This document shows, piece by piece, positions 9,133 through 19,080 of a stretch of 36,752 nucleotides of DNA. The stretch's first letter is position 1. Each line of letters begins with the position of its first letter. Under the pieces are notes generated by a model. The model did no database searches and was not told the origin of the DNA. It worked only from the letters and a program-made list of their open reading frames with translations. This stretch comes from Cytophagales bacterium (GTDB lineage: Bacteria > Bacteroidota > Bacteroidia > Cytophagales > Cyclobacteriaceae). The DNA is taken from assembly GCA_022360055.1 (NCBI GenBank), contig JAKSDO010000061.1, forward strand, positions 1 to 36,752, read 5' to 3'. The position numbers and the translations under genes were made by a program.

Positions 9133-10238
9133 GATTTTAAGTATTTCTGTTTAAAAAAATTTCCGAACAAAAGTTAACCTTCTTAATAAGCTTTCTTATT
9201 AAGCTGCTATAGTGGCTATTCCGGTGTGCTATGAACGATCAATGTGGCGTGTCGCACCGCTTGTTTGACAGACCTACGCTACGTTCAAAAATCGACCACA
9301 ATCGATGGAGATGGTTAGGATAATAATCGGTCAATTAACAATGTATCAACAAAAAACACGAATATTCAAATATTCATGAACGTTTTACACGAAACCTCCC
9401 TGAACTGCAACCTTCATTTTAAAATTCTACAAATCTTCTATAATCCCTTCACCCGATTGAACTGTCAGCTTCTTTTAAAACGGTCTAAAAGCGAACGATC
9501 CAATCCATGATTAAGGATGATCAAATATATATTCAAGCTTAAATACATAGCATCTGAATTACTGAAAATTAGTTACATATGAAATGTAAAGTTTATCAAA
9601 TCAATGTTATAATTGATCGCATTGGTTATTTAATTATGATTCATTAAAAAAAATTAATAAGAGAAAATTGTAATATCAAAAAACATAATTACAAGAATTA
9701 TCAATGACTGAGCAAAAGTTTACAGGCTACAACAGCTTCATATCAATGGAATTCCATAGTAAACCATGCCCTGGTGCTCATTTTGCACACCATCGGGCTT
9801 TGTAAAACCCGTGTCCATGCTTTTGGTGATGATATTAGCTTCTTAAAATTTTATTATTGATGGTTTGCAAGACTCCTTTGCGTGCTGATAAAATCAGAAA
9901 ATAATTTAATAAAATAATGGGATAATACAAAAAATAGCATTGACTTATGTCGAGAAACAAACAGATCGTTCTGTCACATTGCTACAAACATTACAAGACC
10001 GGAAGGGCAAATTCATCTTTGTTCACCTCACGCATTCCGTTGCGTTTGATGCAACCCTATTCCAAAGGGGGGTGAATATTTCTTCAACGGACGGTTGTAA
10101 TAATGTATGGTTAAAAACCGGAAGTAAAATATGCGGCCTCCATCAATAAAGGAAAGATAGCATGGCCTGCGAGTTGAACGATGCCGGTGATGAGGCGCTT
10201 TTTCGAGGACATACTTGCCCGTCTTCCCGGCTTTTTTC
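9133..10238. other. Long gap upstream of the chemosensory operon
   Basis: About 1.1 kb separates the receptor gene from alkC. Most of 9460-9720 is very AT-rich. I found only short frames here: a 69-codon one at 9940-10149 (plus) and a 33-codon one at 9703, neither resembling a known protein. The right part near the receptor start holds an inverted repeat (separate entry). The gap probably contains the operon promoter and otherwise nothing I can name. Confidence 0.4.
9182..9203. promoter_or_regulatory. Perfect 9-bp inverted repeat before the mcp-che operon
   Basis: CTTAATAAG (9182-9190) and CTTATTAAG (9195-9203) are exact inverted repeats separated by CTTT. They lie about 50 bp upstream of the receptor start codon. 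On the minus strand the repeat is followed four bases later by TTAACTTTTG, close to the Bacteroidota -7 consensus TAnnTTTG, so the repeat would sit near the -33 region. This suggests a repressor or activator site; no regulator gene is adjacent to name. Confidence 0.45.
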
Positions 10239-11087
10239 TCATTTGGCAGCCTTTCGAATTTTAAGAGCAGCCGAGTCTCCTTTTTTTGCCGGATGTCTCA
10301 ATGCATGTCTTATGACCCATTTCAGTTCAGCGGATGCATCTGTTAACCAATGGTCACAAAGCGTTAAGGCTAACTTTAGATTATCCTTTGCCATATCTCC
10401 GATATGGTTGGCGACACTTCTCCTCACATAAAGATCAGGATCGTTCTTCAACTTTTCCAGAATAGGGATGGCTGGGCTGGGATCACTGATGAAAGACGGA
10501 ATCCTTATGGCCCAGGGTAATCTTGGCCGGGTGCCTTCCGAACACAACCTGCGCACATGAGGATTGGCGTCCTTCATCCATTCATAAAGCACCTTCATGG
10601 TTCGATCTTCATCCTTGATGATAAAAGGACGAATGGAAAACTCGCAGGAGAACCTTTTAGTCAACTCATATTGTGCGTGCATGGAAATATCGAAAGGGTC
10701 TTCATCATTATTGTATTTCTTATCAATACCATATTTGGCAATGTAATGGCAATGCGGCATATAGAAGAACACGGCCAACCCGTTGTCTTCGGTCTTTTCC
10801 AAAGGTGGGGTGAGTGACTTTAACATAATACCAATAGCTTCGGAATAGGTACCCGGCAAATGTTTTCGCAGAATTACCGCTATGTGTTCGCTTCTTCGGG
10901 TGATGCTAAGTGGCTCAATGCCATCCAAAGCATCCCGGGCAAAAGCGGCTTTGTCGAATGGTTTATAAACATGTCGCAGGTTTTCCCCAAGCTGTTGAAT
11001 AGCGGCTTTGTCCAGCACCATTTTTAAAGGTACTCCCTTTTGAATGGCACTCGGTGCATTTGGAATTTTAAGCTCCTTCATTATCAT
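10239..11087 (-). CDS. alkC: AlkC-type DNA alkylation repair protein (HEAT-like)
   Basis: 282 residues, all-helical, with the conserved block NPHVRRLCSEGTRPRLPWA and later repeats DLYVRRSVANHIGDMAKD and AELKWVIRHALRHPAKKG. These mark the AlkC branch of HEAT-like alkylpurine DNA glycosylases. Characterised members excise N3-alkylpurines from DNA without flipping the base, acting in cytoplasmic base-excision repair. Length is near the family norm, with a slightly longer N-terminus. An in-frame ATG at 11081 is an alternative start. A symmetric inverted-repeat element lies just upstream, and alkD follows further up on the same strand. Confidence 0.82.
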   Translation of the reverse strand: MIMKELKIPNAPSAIQKGVPLKMVLDKAAIQQLGENLRHVYKPFDKAAFARDALDGIEPLSITRRSEHIAVILRKHLPGTYSEAIGIMLKSLTPPLEKTEDNGLAVFFYMPHCHYIAKYGIDKKYNNDEDPFDISMHAQYELTKRFSCEFSIRPFIIKDEDRTMKVLYEWMKDANPHVRRLCSEGTRPRLPWAIRIPSFISDPSPAIPILEKLKNDPDLYVRRSVANHIGDMAKDNLKLALTLCDHWLTDASAELKWVIRHALRHPAKKGDSAALKIRKAAK

Positions 11088-11105
11088 AATTGCTACAACG
11101 GCCTC

Positions 11106-11215
11106 GCCTATAGCGCGTGGCGGTTTTCAGAGCACGCCGTCCCACGTCCAAAAAAAACTCTTTAGATGCCCAAAAAACCTTGAATTTACCGCATTAGCCG
11201 CCAAAAGCTATAGGC
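11106..11215. repeat. Symmetric inverted-repeat element, attC-like in layout
   Basis: GCCTATAGC-gcg-TGGCGG (11106-11123) and CCGCCA-aaa-GCTATAGGC (11198-11215) are exact inverted repeats except for an opposed three-base bulge, around a 74-base centre. Paired arms split by a symmetric mismatch recall the R-L box layout of integron attC sites. The canonical GTTRRRY core is not clearly present. It lies between alkC and the DUF4332 gene. A folded mobile or regulatory element is plausible. Confidence 0.5.
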
Positions 11216-11245
11216 ATCGTCGTGCGTTCGTACTTTATTATTTTA

Positions 11246-11599
11246 CTAATATTCTATTTCAAAATCCAAACCATTGGCAGCATCGATGCACATTTTCATG
11301 TCACGGACACCGATATGGGCATTATATATTTCCCTTTCTTTGTTAAGTTGTTTGACCGTCTCATATAACACTTGAGGGTCGGCGTTTGCAACTTTTTCAG
11401 CGGTATCATAGCCGGCTTCTAACAAAACATAGGCAAATGTATGATTCACCCATCTTATTCTGGAAAGGTCGGTTAATTTAGTAAGCTTCATAAGCTCAAT
11501 CTTACTAACTCCTGTTTTATTTGAAAGTTCACTTCTTTGATTGCTCTCCGGGTTACTGCCGTCAACCCCTTTTTTATACACCGTTGTGCCGTTGCGCAC
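11246..11599 (-). CDS. DUF4332 helix-hairpin-helix protein, 5' end doubtful
   Basis: 117 residues from a GTG at 11599. Residues from about 23 (SELSNKTGVSKIELMKLTKL) to the end (MKMCIDAANGLDFEIEY) match the DUF4332 pattern, a helix-hairpin-helix fold of unknown function. The first 22 residues do not, and the N-terminal hairpin usual in the family is missing. An in-frame TGA lies one codon before the GTG, and no ATG occurs before residue 37. Upstream, an ATG overlapping the alkD stop (ATGA) opens a frame of only ten codons. The gene may be truncated or frameshifted at its start. Confidence 0.6.
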   Translation of the reverse strand: MRNGTTVYKKGVDGSNPESNQRSELSNKTGVSKIELMKLTKLTDLSRIRWVNHTFAYVLLEAGYDTAEKVANADPQVLYETVKQLNKEREIYNAHIGVRDMKMCIDAANGLDFEIEY

Positions 11600-11636
11600 G
11601 ATTCAAATCATGCTAAACCCAATGTTTCAATATTGG

Positions 11637-12344
11637 TCATTTCGCCATAGCAGCAGCTTTCAGATCTTTTGGCATTTTTTCTATTGCATATCTCAATGAC
11701 GTGCGGGGCATCACAGTTTTGTTCTTGATCACATAGTTAAAAATCTCTTGTTGATTTGCTTCGCCGGCAGCTTTTAGCATCCATCCATACCCCTTTTGAA
11801 CCAAATCATCTTTATCCAAAAGCAAAATATCCGCAATTTCCAATATGTCACTCAGGAACCTACCCTTTCTCGCAGGTACGATCAATGACACAGCAGAGGC
11901 TCTGCGCATCCACCGATTCTCCGACTTTGCGAAGTCTTTTAACGCTGTAATGCTCTCAGGATACATTACAATAAATTTCCCCACCGTGTGATTACAAAGG
12001 GTATCACAAGAAGCCCAATTATTCACATAATTGTCGATCCAGTTCCCGAATATCTGAAAATCTCCAGGTTCGTATCTTTCATGAATGTAATGGGACCAGT
12101 GACACGCTATGAATGATTCTTCAATGTAGCCCGATTGCCATAATCGTTCACATAGGTCGAATATCTCGGATTTGGTTTTTGAATCAATTTGTTTGAAAAA
12201 CCTCTTACTAATCTTGTTTACAACCGGAACCCTTACCCCATAGGATTTTATCTTTTCTTTGAAGAAATTCTGACCGGTCGTCCTGGTTTTTTCATCGATG
12301 TTATCCCTAAGATCTTCTCTGATTTTATCAATTATAGTTTCCAT
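11637..12344 (-). CDS. alkD: AlkD-type DNA glycosylase
   Basis: 235 residues, matching the usual AlkD length. Residues expected at the lesion-binding cleft are present at nearly the B. cereus positions: W110 and D114 in NNWASCDTLCNHTVG, an arginine at 147/148 in RWMRRASAV, and W188 in GYGWMLKAA. The fold is a HEAT-like helical solenoid. The enzyme removes positively charged alkylated bases such as 7-methylguanine and 3-methyladenine. It is upstream of DUF4332 and alkC on the same strand; the spacing (37 bp, then about 160 bp with an inverted repeat) permits but does not prove one transcript. Confidence 0.9.
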   Translation of the reverse strand: METIIDKIREDLRDNIDEKTRTTGQNFFKEKIKSYGVRVPVVNKISKRFFKQIDSKTKSEIFDLCERLWQSGYIEESFIACHWSHYIHERYEPGDFQIFGNWIDNYVNNWASCDTLCNHTVGKFIVMYPESITALKDFAKSENRWMRRASAVSLIVPARKGRFLSDILEIADILLLDKDDLVQKGYGWMLKAAGEANQQEIFNYVIKNKTVMPRTSLRYAIEKMPKDLKAAAMAK

Positions 12345-12597
12345 AACATATCAAGAGTTTCTGCATGTAACGGTGTTGTCATAGCATGTCTCAAAGTTCT
12401 CCCGAACATAGGCAAGGGATTTCAAAAGGGAAAGCGTGTTTACAAAAAATGATGAACCATCTTTAAAAATCAAAAAATACAAACAATGTTCCCGTAACGC
12501 ATGTCTTTTTACCATATATTGTACGCTTTAGACCGATCGGGTGATAAACCGGTACTCCGGCGCTTTATTAAACAAAGTATATTTCAGCAAATTCCTG

Positions 12598-13530
12598 TCA
12601 TCTATTCCACTCAAATTCCACAATCGATTGTCTTTCCAAAAACCTTTTTGGAATGACTTTTTGAATGGTATCTTTTAGCCTGTCGATCACCGATTCCTTA
12701 AAGTAACTGCTGTGCACTACAATACTCACTTCCCGAACAGGTTCCGGGTTGGTAAATCTTCTAATATGAACGGCATCCGGTTCATTAATCACAGAAAGCT
12801 CCGGCACAAGCGTATAACCTACACCGTTTTGAACCAGGCTTTTCAGAGCTTCGATGGAGCCGCTTTGGTAATCAAAACCTATTGACGAACCAAGCTCCGC
12901 ACGCTTGCAGATCGAAAGCGTTTGCGCTCTAAAACAATGCCCTTCATCCAAAACTAAAACTTCACTCGGATCAAGGTCTTCCGCCAGCATGAATTTTTCA
13001 TTGAAAAACCGGTGATCTTTGGGTAGATAAAGGAGAAACGGTTCGTAAAATACCGGTATCTCTCTGATGGAGGCCTCATTGAGCGGTGTGACCAGAAAAC
13101 CGATATCAATCATTCCGTTTTCAAGTTGGGAAATAATCTGCTCTGTTTGAAGTTCCTGTATTTTTAAATGAACTCTTGAATTTTCGCTCATAAATAGTGG
13201 CAGGAAGCGGGGAAGTAAATATGGAGCGAGCGTCGGAATAATACCTATTGTAAATTCTCCTTCCATTGATTCTTTTTCATGGTTGACAAATTCCTTGAGC
13301 TGCCTGGATTCCCGAATAATTTGCCGGGCGCGGACAATTACTTCCTTGCCTATCACAGTCGGTTGAAGGGGCTTTTTATCACGATCGAAAATTCGAACAC
13401 CAATTTCTTCCTCCAGTTTTTTTACCTGCATGGTAAGATTGGGTTGGGATACAAAACAATGTTCAGCAGCCGTTACATAATGTCTGTATTCATCCAATGC
13501 CACTATGTACTCGAGTTGTTGTAATGTCAT
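12598..13530 (-). CDS. oxyR: Peroxide-sensing LysR regulator OxyR
   Basis: 310 residues. The N-terminal winged helix-turn-helix (about 1-60) contains YVTAAEHCFVSQPNLTMQVK. The sensor domain has the redox pair Cys199 and Cys208 in GHCFRAQTLSIC, the same numbering and nine-residue spacing as E. coli OxyR. Oxidation by hydrogen peroxide joins these cysteines and switches the DNA-bound tetramer. The gene diverges from katG, its classical target, with 92 bp between start codons holding a perfect dyad. Autoregulation and katG activation are therefore likely. Confidence 0.95.
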   Translation of the reverse strand: MTLQQLEYIVALDEYRHYVTAAEHCFVSQPNLTMQVKKLEEEIGVRIFDRDKKPLQPTVIGKEVIVRARQIIRESRQLKEFVNHEKESMEGEFTIGIIPTLAPYLLPRFLPLFMSENSRVHLKIQELQTEQIISQLENGMIDIGFLVTPLNEASIREIPVFYEPFLLYLPKDHRFFNEKFMLAEDLDPSEVLVLDEGHCFRAQTLSICKRAELGSSIGFDYQSGSIEALKSLVQNGVGYTLVPELSVINEPDAVHIRRFTNPEPVREVSIVVHSSYFKESVIDRLKDTIQKVIPKRFLERQSIVEFEWNR

Positions 13531-13562
13531 ATAATTTTTATTTATACAAATATAAAAATTAT
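13531..13562. promoter_or_regulatory. 32-bp dyad in the oxyR-katG intergenic region
   Basis: ATAATTTTTAT (13531-13541) and ATAAAAATTAT (13552-13562) are perfect 11-bp inverted repeats around a 10-bp centre. The left arm touches the oxyR start codon and the right arm ends 60 bp before the katG ATG. Position and symmetry suit an operator for an OxyR tetramer controlling both genes. The sequence is very AT-rich, so some symmetry could be fortuitous. Confidence 0.5.
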
Positions 13563-13598
13563 TGATTTGAATAATAATAAATATTTTGTCAGTTTTAG

Positions 13599-15836
<2,238 letters not shown>

Positions 15837-16043
15837 GTTCAGGGTGATGAGAAGTATTAAAATGGAATTTGCTCGCAAAGACAGACGTAGCTATACATGA
15901 TGGGATAGATGAGGCATCCTTTCGCTCAGATGGAGCATTTCTCCCTAATTTATCTTTAAACGCAGAAAAAAATACCTTCGCGATGTAGAGCGCGTGTAGC
16001 CCAAACAATTTCTGATCTTTAATGCTTATATATAATGAAAGGA

Positions 16044-16069
16044 CAGGGCGCTTCAAAAGAAGCGCTCTG
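16044..16069 (+). terminator. Strong hairpin after katG
   Basis: CAGGGCGCTTC and GAAGCGCTCTG pair over 11 positions (one G-T pair) around an AAAA loop. The 3' flank CCTTCTCTT is only moderately T-rich. It lies between katG and the next gene and probably ends the katG transcript. The 207 bases between katG and the hairpin contain no gene I can support. Confidence 0.55.
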
Positions 16070-16096
16070 CCTTCTCTTATCGCTAAGCAATTTTGA

Positions 16097-16633
16097 ATGA
16101 TACACTTGATAACAGTTGTAGGTAAGAGCGCGAAAAATTTCTACTTGGAGCGACAATATATCTCTGATTTCAAATCATTGATGAGGACGGTCACATCCGG
16201 AAGAGTGATGATCATCTCAACAAAATTTCGCTCGGATTTATTTTACAATACGGAAAAACCCAGAAACAAAGAAATATTAAAAATGTGGGCGCTCTACGCA
16301 AATACAAGTCTATCCGGTCTTGATCGAAAAGATTTCACCGTCTCCGACGGAGATGAAAAATCATTATCGAGATATTTCCTGTCGATCAACCAACTGTCTA
16401 CAAACTGGTATCATTACTGGCTTTACAGGAAAGCATTCCATTATATGTTCAGCAATGATCAACAAAATCCGGTCGCTAAGACCGTGGTGCAGTGTGACCA
16501 ATATCTCATTGAACACACCAGCACAAAAAGAACTCCATTAATTGGCTCCAACGAAATGATTTCTCCCAAGCTTACAAAGGATACTCTTGCGATTGCCATG
16601 TACATTATAAAGAATGAAACACGTTCAAATTGA
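16097..16633 (+). CDS. Hypothetical protein, no family recognised
   Basis: 178 residues, predicted cytoplasmic, with no signal peptide or membrane segment. It opens MIHLITVVGKSAKNFYLERQ and has several aromatic-rich helices, for example NWYHYWLYRKAFHYMF. I do not recognise a family or catalytic motif. It stands alone between the post-katG hairpin and a 400-bp gap before the sigma factor gene. Length and amino-acid composition favour a real gene, but I have no homology to support it. Confidence 0.5.
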   Translation: MIHLITVVGKSAKNFYLERQYISDFKSLMRTVTSGRVMIISTKFRSDLFYNTEKPRNKEILKMWALYANTSLSGLDRKDFTVSDGDEKSLSRYFLSINQLSTNWYHYWLYRKAFHYMFSNDQQNPVAKTVVQCDQYLIEHTSTKRTPLIGSNEMISPKLTKDTLAIAMYIIKNETRSN

Positions 16634-17039
16634 TGAAACACAAAACAGCGATTTTTTATGTTCCGGAACCGGAAACACCTGGTCATTTACAATTCGGAGC
16701 AACCCCATACACGAATTTCGGATCAATCCGAAAACCCGGGTGTAAAAAAAGTTTCTCCATAAAAATGGCATGATCCGCAGATCTGACCGGCGGTCTGTTT
16801 GCGAAACACATCAAAACACCATGCTGTTTCTCGTAAACAACATCTATCCATTCCTCTTGGCAAGTTACAGACTCGCGTCATTACAACATCGAGATACGCT
16901 GCGCTAATCTTGCGGCTGAGTCGATGGCCTCCGAATTATTTCGGTTAATACTTTATTAATCCTTCCTTAATCTTTTCAGAAGATAAGGTCAGGAATAAAT
17001 TTTTTAATTTGCGTTCAAATAGCGAAATTGGTCTAAGCC
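16634..17039. other. Gap before the ECF sigma gene, with two palindromes
   Basis: No gene found. TTCCGG-AA-CCGGAA (16661-16674) and TTTCGGAT-CA-ATCCGAAA (16716-16733) are perfect inverted repeats. The first may end the hypothetical gene; the second could be an operator. The 60 bases before the sigma gene are AT-rich and likely hold its promoter, but I cannot fix a -7 box. Confidence 0.35.
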
Positions 17040-17624
17040 ATGAATAGCACCTTTAAAGCAGACGAGGAAATTTTCGGACAAATAAAAGTCGGGAATCCAG
17101 AAGCATTTCAATTGCTGTTCGATCGCTATTGGAAAAAGCTGTTTGTATATGCCTATAAGGCACTAAACCATCCGGAAGCGTGTGAGGACGCTGTGCAGGA
17201 AGTGTTCATTAATCTTTGGGAAAGAAAAGAAAAACTGGAAATCTCCAACCTAAAAGGATTCCTGTTTCAATCTGTAAAAAATAAGATCGCCAATCATGTC
17301 CGGCGAACAAAGTTTACCCGGGACCATCTTGATGTTATAAGTAGTGCTTCCCTTACTGACAATTCAACCGAAAACATCATTGCCTATCGAGAGACGGAGC
17401 ACTTCATCCATTCGGCCATTGAGCAGCTTCCCGTGCGCTGTCGCGAGGTGTTTTACTTAAGTCGGTTTGAGCGGCTAAATAATCAGCAAATTGCCACAAA
17501 ACTCAACTTATCGATTCGTACCGTAGAAACCCACATCAGCAATGCATTGAAAAACCTTCGGCGTACACTGAGGGATACCGCGGCTACACTATCCATTTCG
17601 ATCATCCTCGGTTTATTGAGTTAA
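17040..17624 (+). CDS. ECF RNA polymerase sigma factor
   Basis: 194 residues. Region 2 lies about 17-85 (AFQLLFDRYWKKLFVYAYKA, EDAVQEVFINLWE) and region 4 about 125-180 (AIEQLPVRCREVFYLSRFER, then QQIATKLNLSIRTVETHISNAL). It is the FecI/RpoE-like type common in Bacteroidota. The tail SISIILGLLS is hydrophobic. With the following FecR-type anti-sigma and an STN-domain SusC it forms a cell-surface signalling set: substrate binding at the outer membrane releases the sigma factor, which then transcribes the transporter genes. Confidence 0.93.
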   Translation: MNSTFKADEEIFGQIKVGNPEAFQLLFDRYWKKLFVYAYKALNHPEACEDAVQEVFINLWERKEKLEISNLKGFLFQSVKNKIANHVRRTKFTRDHLDVISSASLTDNSTENIIAYRETEHFIHSAIEQLPVRCREVFYLSRFERLNNQQIATKLNLSIRTVETHISNALKNLRRTLRDTAATLSISIILGLLS

Positions 17625-17943
17625 TCTTTTCGGATCTTTCTCCGAATAAAGCGGATGGCCTGGATTTATTCCAATTATTCACATAAAGTGGCGGATTAGT
17701 AGGGGAAGCAATTTGATTGTGTTACAACCCTGGTACATGAAAACTTTACCTCAACATCAGGTATTGAGATTATCGGACGAAAAAGCTGACCGCGATTCAA
17801 TCCGTGGATCAAAAAAGAACGGTAATTATCCGGCGTATTTCTGTGATTAATTCATTCTTAAGAATATTACCAAATCGTTAATTATGAATCTTCACTTACG
17901 TGCAGCATCCGAATTGCGGTACTTGCTGATAAAGATTGGATTG
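17625..17943. other. Gap between sigma and anti-sigma genes
   Basis: About 320 bases separate the sigma gene stop from the preferred anti-sigma start. I see no gene. A 12-bp palindrome ATTCTTAAGAAT lies at 17854-17865. The spacing is larger than in tightly coupled sigma/anti-sigma pairs, so a second promoter is possible. Confidence 0.35.
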
Positions 17944-18939
17944 ATGACCAAGGAAGAGTACATACAACTTGCCGACAAATACAGACACAACCGATGCAGT
18001 AAAGAAGAAAAAGAATTATTCGAACGTATTCTGGATAATTTTCAGGTAAATCAGAAAGATTTCGAGTGGGATCTAAGTGATCAACAAAAAACCAACAAGA
18101 AGATAAAAAGCGTAGTACTGGATAAGATCGGGACAGATGTGCCGATAAAGGCAGGAAAATCTTTTGTTGCACGATTTATACGCATTGCCGCGTCAATAGT
18201 TTTAATCTCGGGCCTGACCTATCTTTTCTATGTGAACAACAATAATACCCAATCCGCGCCGGTACCGGTATTGGTAACAAAAACCACGGAACATGACCAG
18301 CGGTCGACGATTACATTGAGCGATGGCACGGTTGTGCATCTCAATACCGGCAGTTCCATTAGGTTTGAGGAAACTTTTTCAGGAGATAAAAGACTATTGG
18401 AGTTATCGGGAGAAGCCTTTTTCGAAGTGGCCAGAAATGAACTCATACCTTTCGAAGTAATTTCCGGACCCGTTCGGACTGTGGTACTGGGGACTTCATT
18501 TAATGTAAATGCAAGGCAAAAAAACATCACCGTCGCGGTATCCTCGGGGGAAGTGGCTGTCTCTTCCATGATTGGTATGCCAAACGAAGCACAGGACAGA
18601 CGGACGATTCTACGCGCCCGTGAAAAGGTGGTGTATGATCATCAAAAAAATACACTTTCCAAATCGGAAGCAGACCTGCAACTCGATCTCGCCTGGAAAA
18701 ACCCGGAAATCAATTTCGATAATACTCCGCTTAGTTACGCATCCGTAATCCTCAGTGCCAGATACAACAAAGAAATAGTAATCAGGGACCCGGCGATTAA
18801 GAACTGCAGGATTACCAACCGGTATATGGAGGAATCTCTTACCAATATTCTGGATGGTTTGGAATTTATCATTGATGTGAAATACGAAGTGAACGAAAAG
18901 AACCAGATTGTTTTATATGGAATTGGATGTGATGATTAA
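17944..18939 (+). CDS. FecR-family anti-sigma factor
   Basis: 331 residues from the ATG at 17944. An upstream ATG at 17884 adds 20 residues that do not fit the family's usual MTKEEYIQLADKY opening. Residues 1-78 form the cytoplasmic sigma-binding part. A membrane segment (about 80-97, IRIAASIVLISGLTYLFYV) is followed by the periplasmic FecR domain (TLSDGTVVHLNTGSSIRFEE, LSGEAFFEVAR) and a C-terminal DUF4974-type domain. It holds the ECF sigma factor and receives the signal from the STN domain of the adjacent SusC. Confidence 0.92.
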   Translation: MTKEEYIQLADKYRHNRCSKEEKELFERILDNFQVNQKDFEWDLSDQQKTNKKIKSVVLDKIGTDVPIKAGKSFVARFIRIAASIVLISGLTYLFYVNNNNTQSAPVPVLVTKTTEHDQRSTITLSDGTVVHLNTGSSIRFEETFSGDKRLLELSGEAFFEVARNELIPFEVISGPVRTVVLGTSFNVNARQKNITVAVSSGEVAVSSMIGMPNEAQDRRTILRAREKVVYDHQKNTLSKSEADLQLDLAWKNPEINFDNTPLSYASVILSARYNKEIVIRDPAIKNCRITNRYMEESLTNILDGLEFIIDVKYEVNEKNQIVLYGIGCDD

Positions 18940-18971
18940 AAAATGCTTATGAATAGATGATAAAAGAGTGC

Positions 18972-19000
18972 TTTTATTCCCTGCCAGGCAGGGAATAAAA
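18972..19000 (+). promoter_or_regulatory. Perfect 29-base hairpin between fecR and susC
   Basis: TTTTATTCCCTGCC (18972-18985) and GGCAGGGAATAAAA (18987-19000) are exact inverted repeats centred on one A; CCAGG would form the practical loop. It starts 33 bases after the anti-sigma stop codon. No T-run follows on the plus strand beyond the arm itself, so it may be a processing, stability or attenuation element rather than a simple terminator. Confidence 0.6.
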
Positions 19001-19001
19001 A

Positions 19002-19031
19002 AGTCCGAAGCTGTTGGCCCAGCATCGGACT
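19002..19031 (+). promoter_or_regulatory. Second hairpin in the susC leader
   Basis: AGTCCGA (19002-19008) pairs with TCGGACT (19025-19031), with an inner GCTG/CAGC pairing. It stands one base after the preceding 29-base hairpin and about 50 bases before the susC start. Two stacked stems in this position suggest control of susC mRNA, separate from the sigma/anti-sigma genes. Confidence 0.5.
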
Positions 19032-19080
19032 AAACAATGACTTACTAAAATCAATGTTTTATTTACTTCATTTCAAATTT

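Noticed and set aside
9940-10149. 69-codon plus-strand frame upstream of alkC
   Set aside because: No family resemblance, no partner genes in the same direction, and a length expected by chance in a 1.1-kb gap.
11106-11215. Calling this a true integron attC site
   Set aside because: The GTTRRRY core is not clearly present and no integron integrase is in the window, so only a resemblance in layout is reported.
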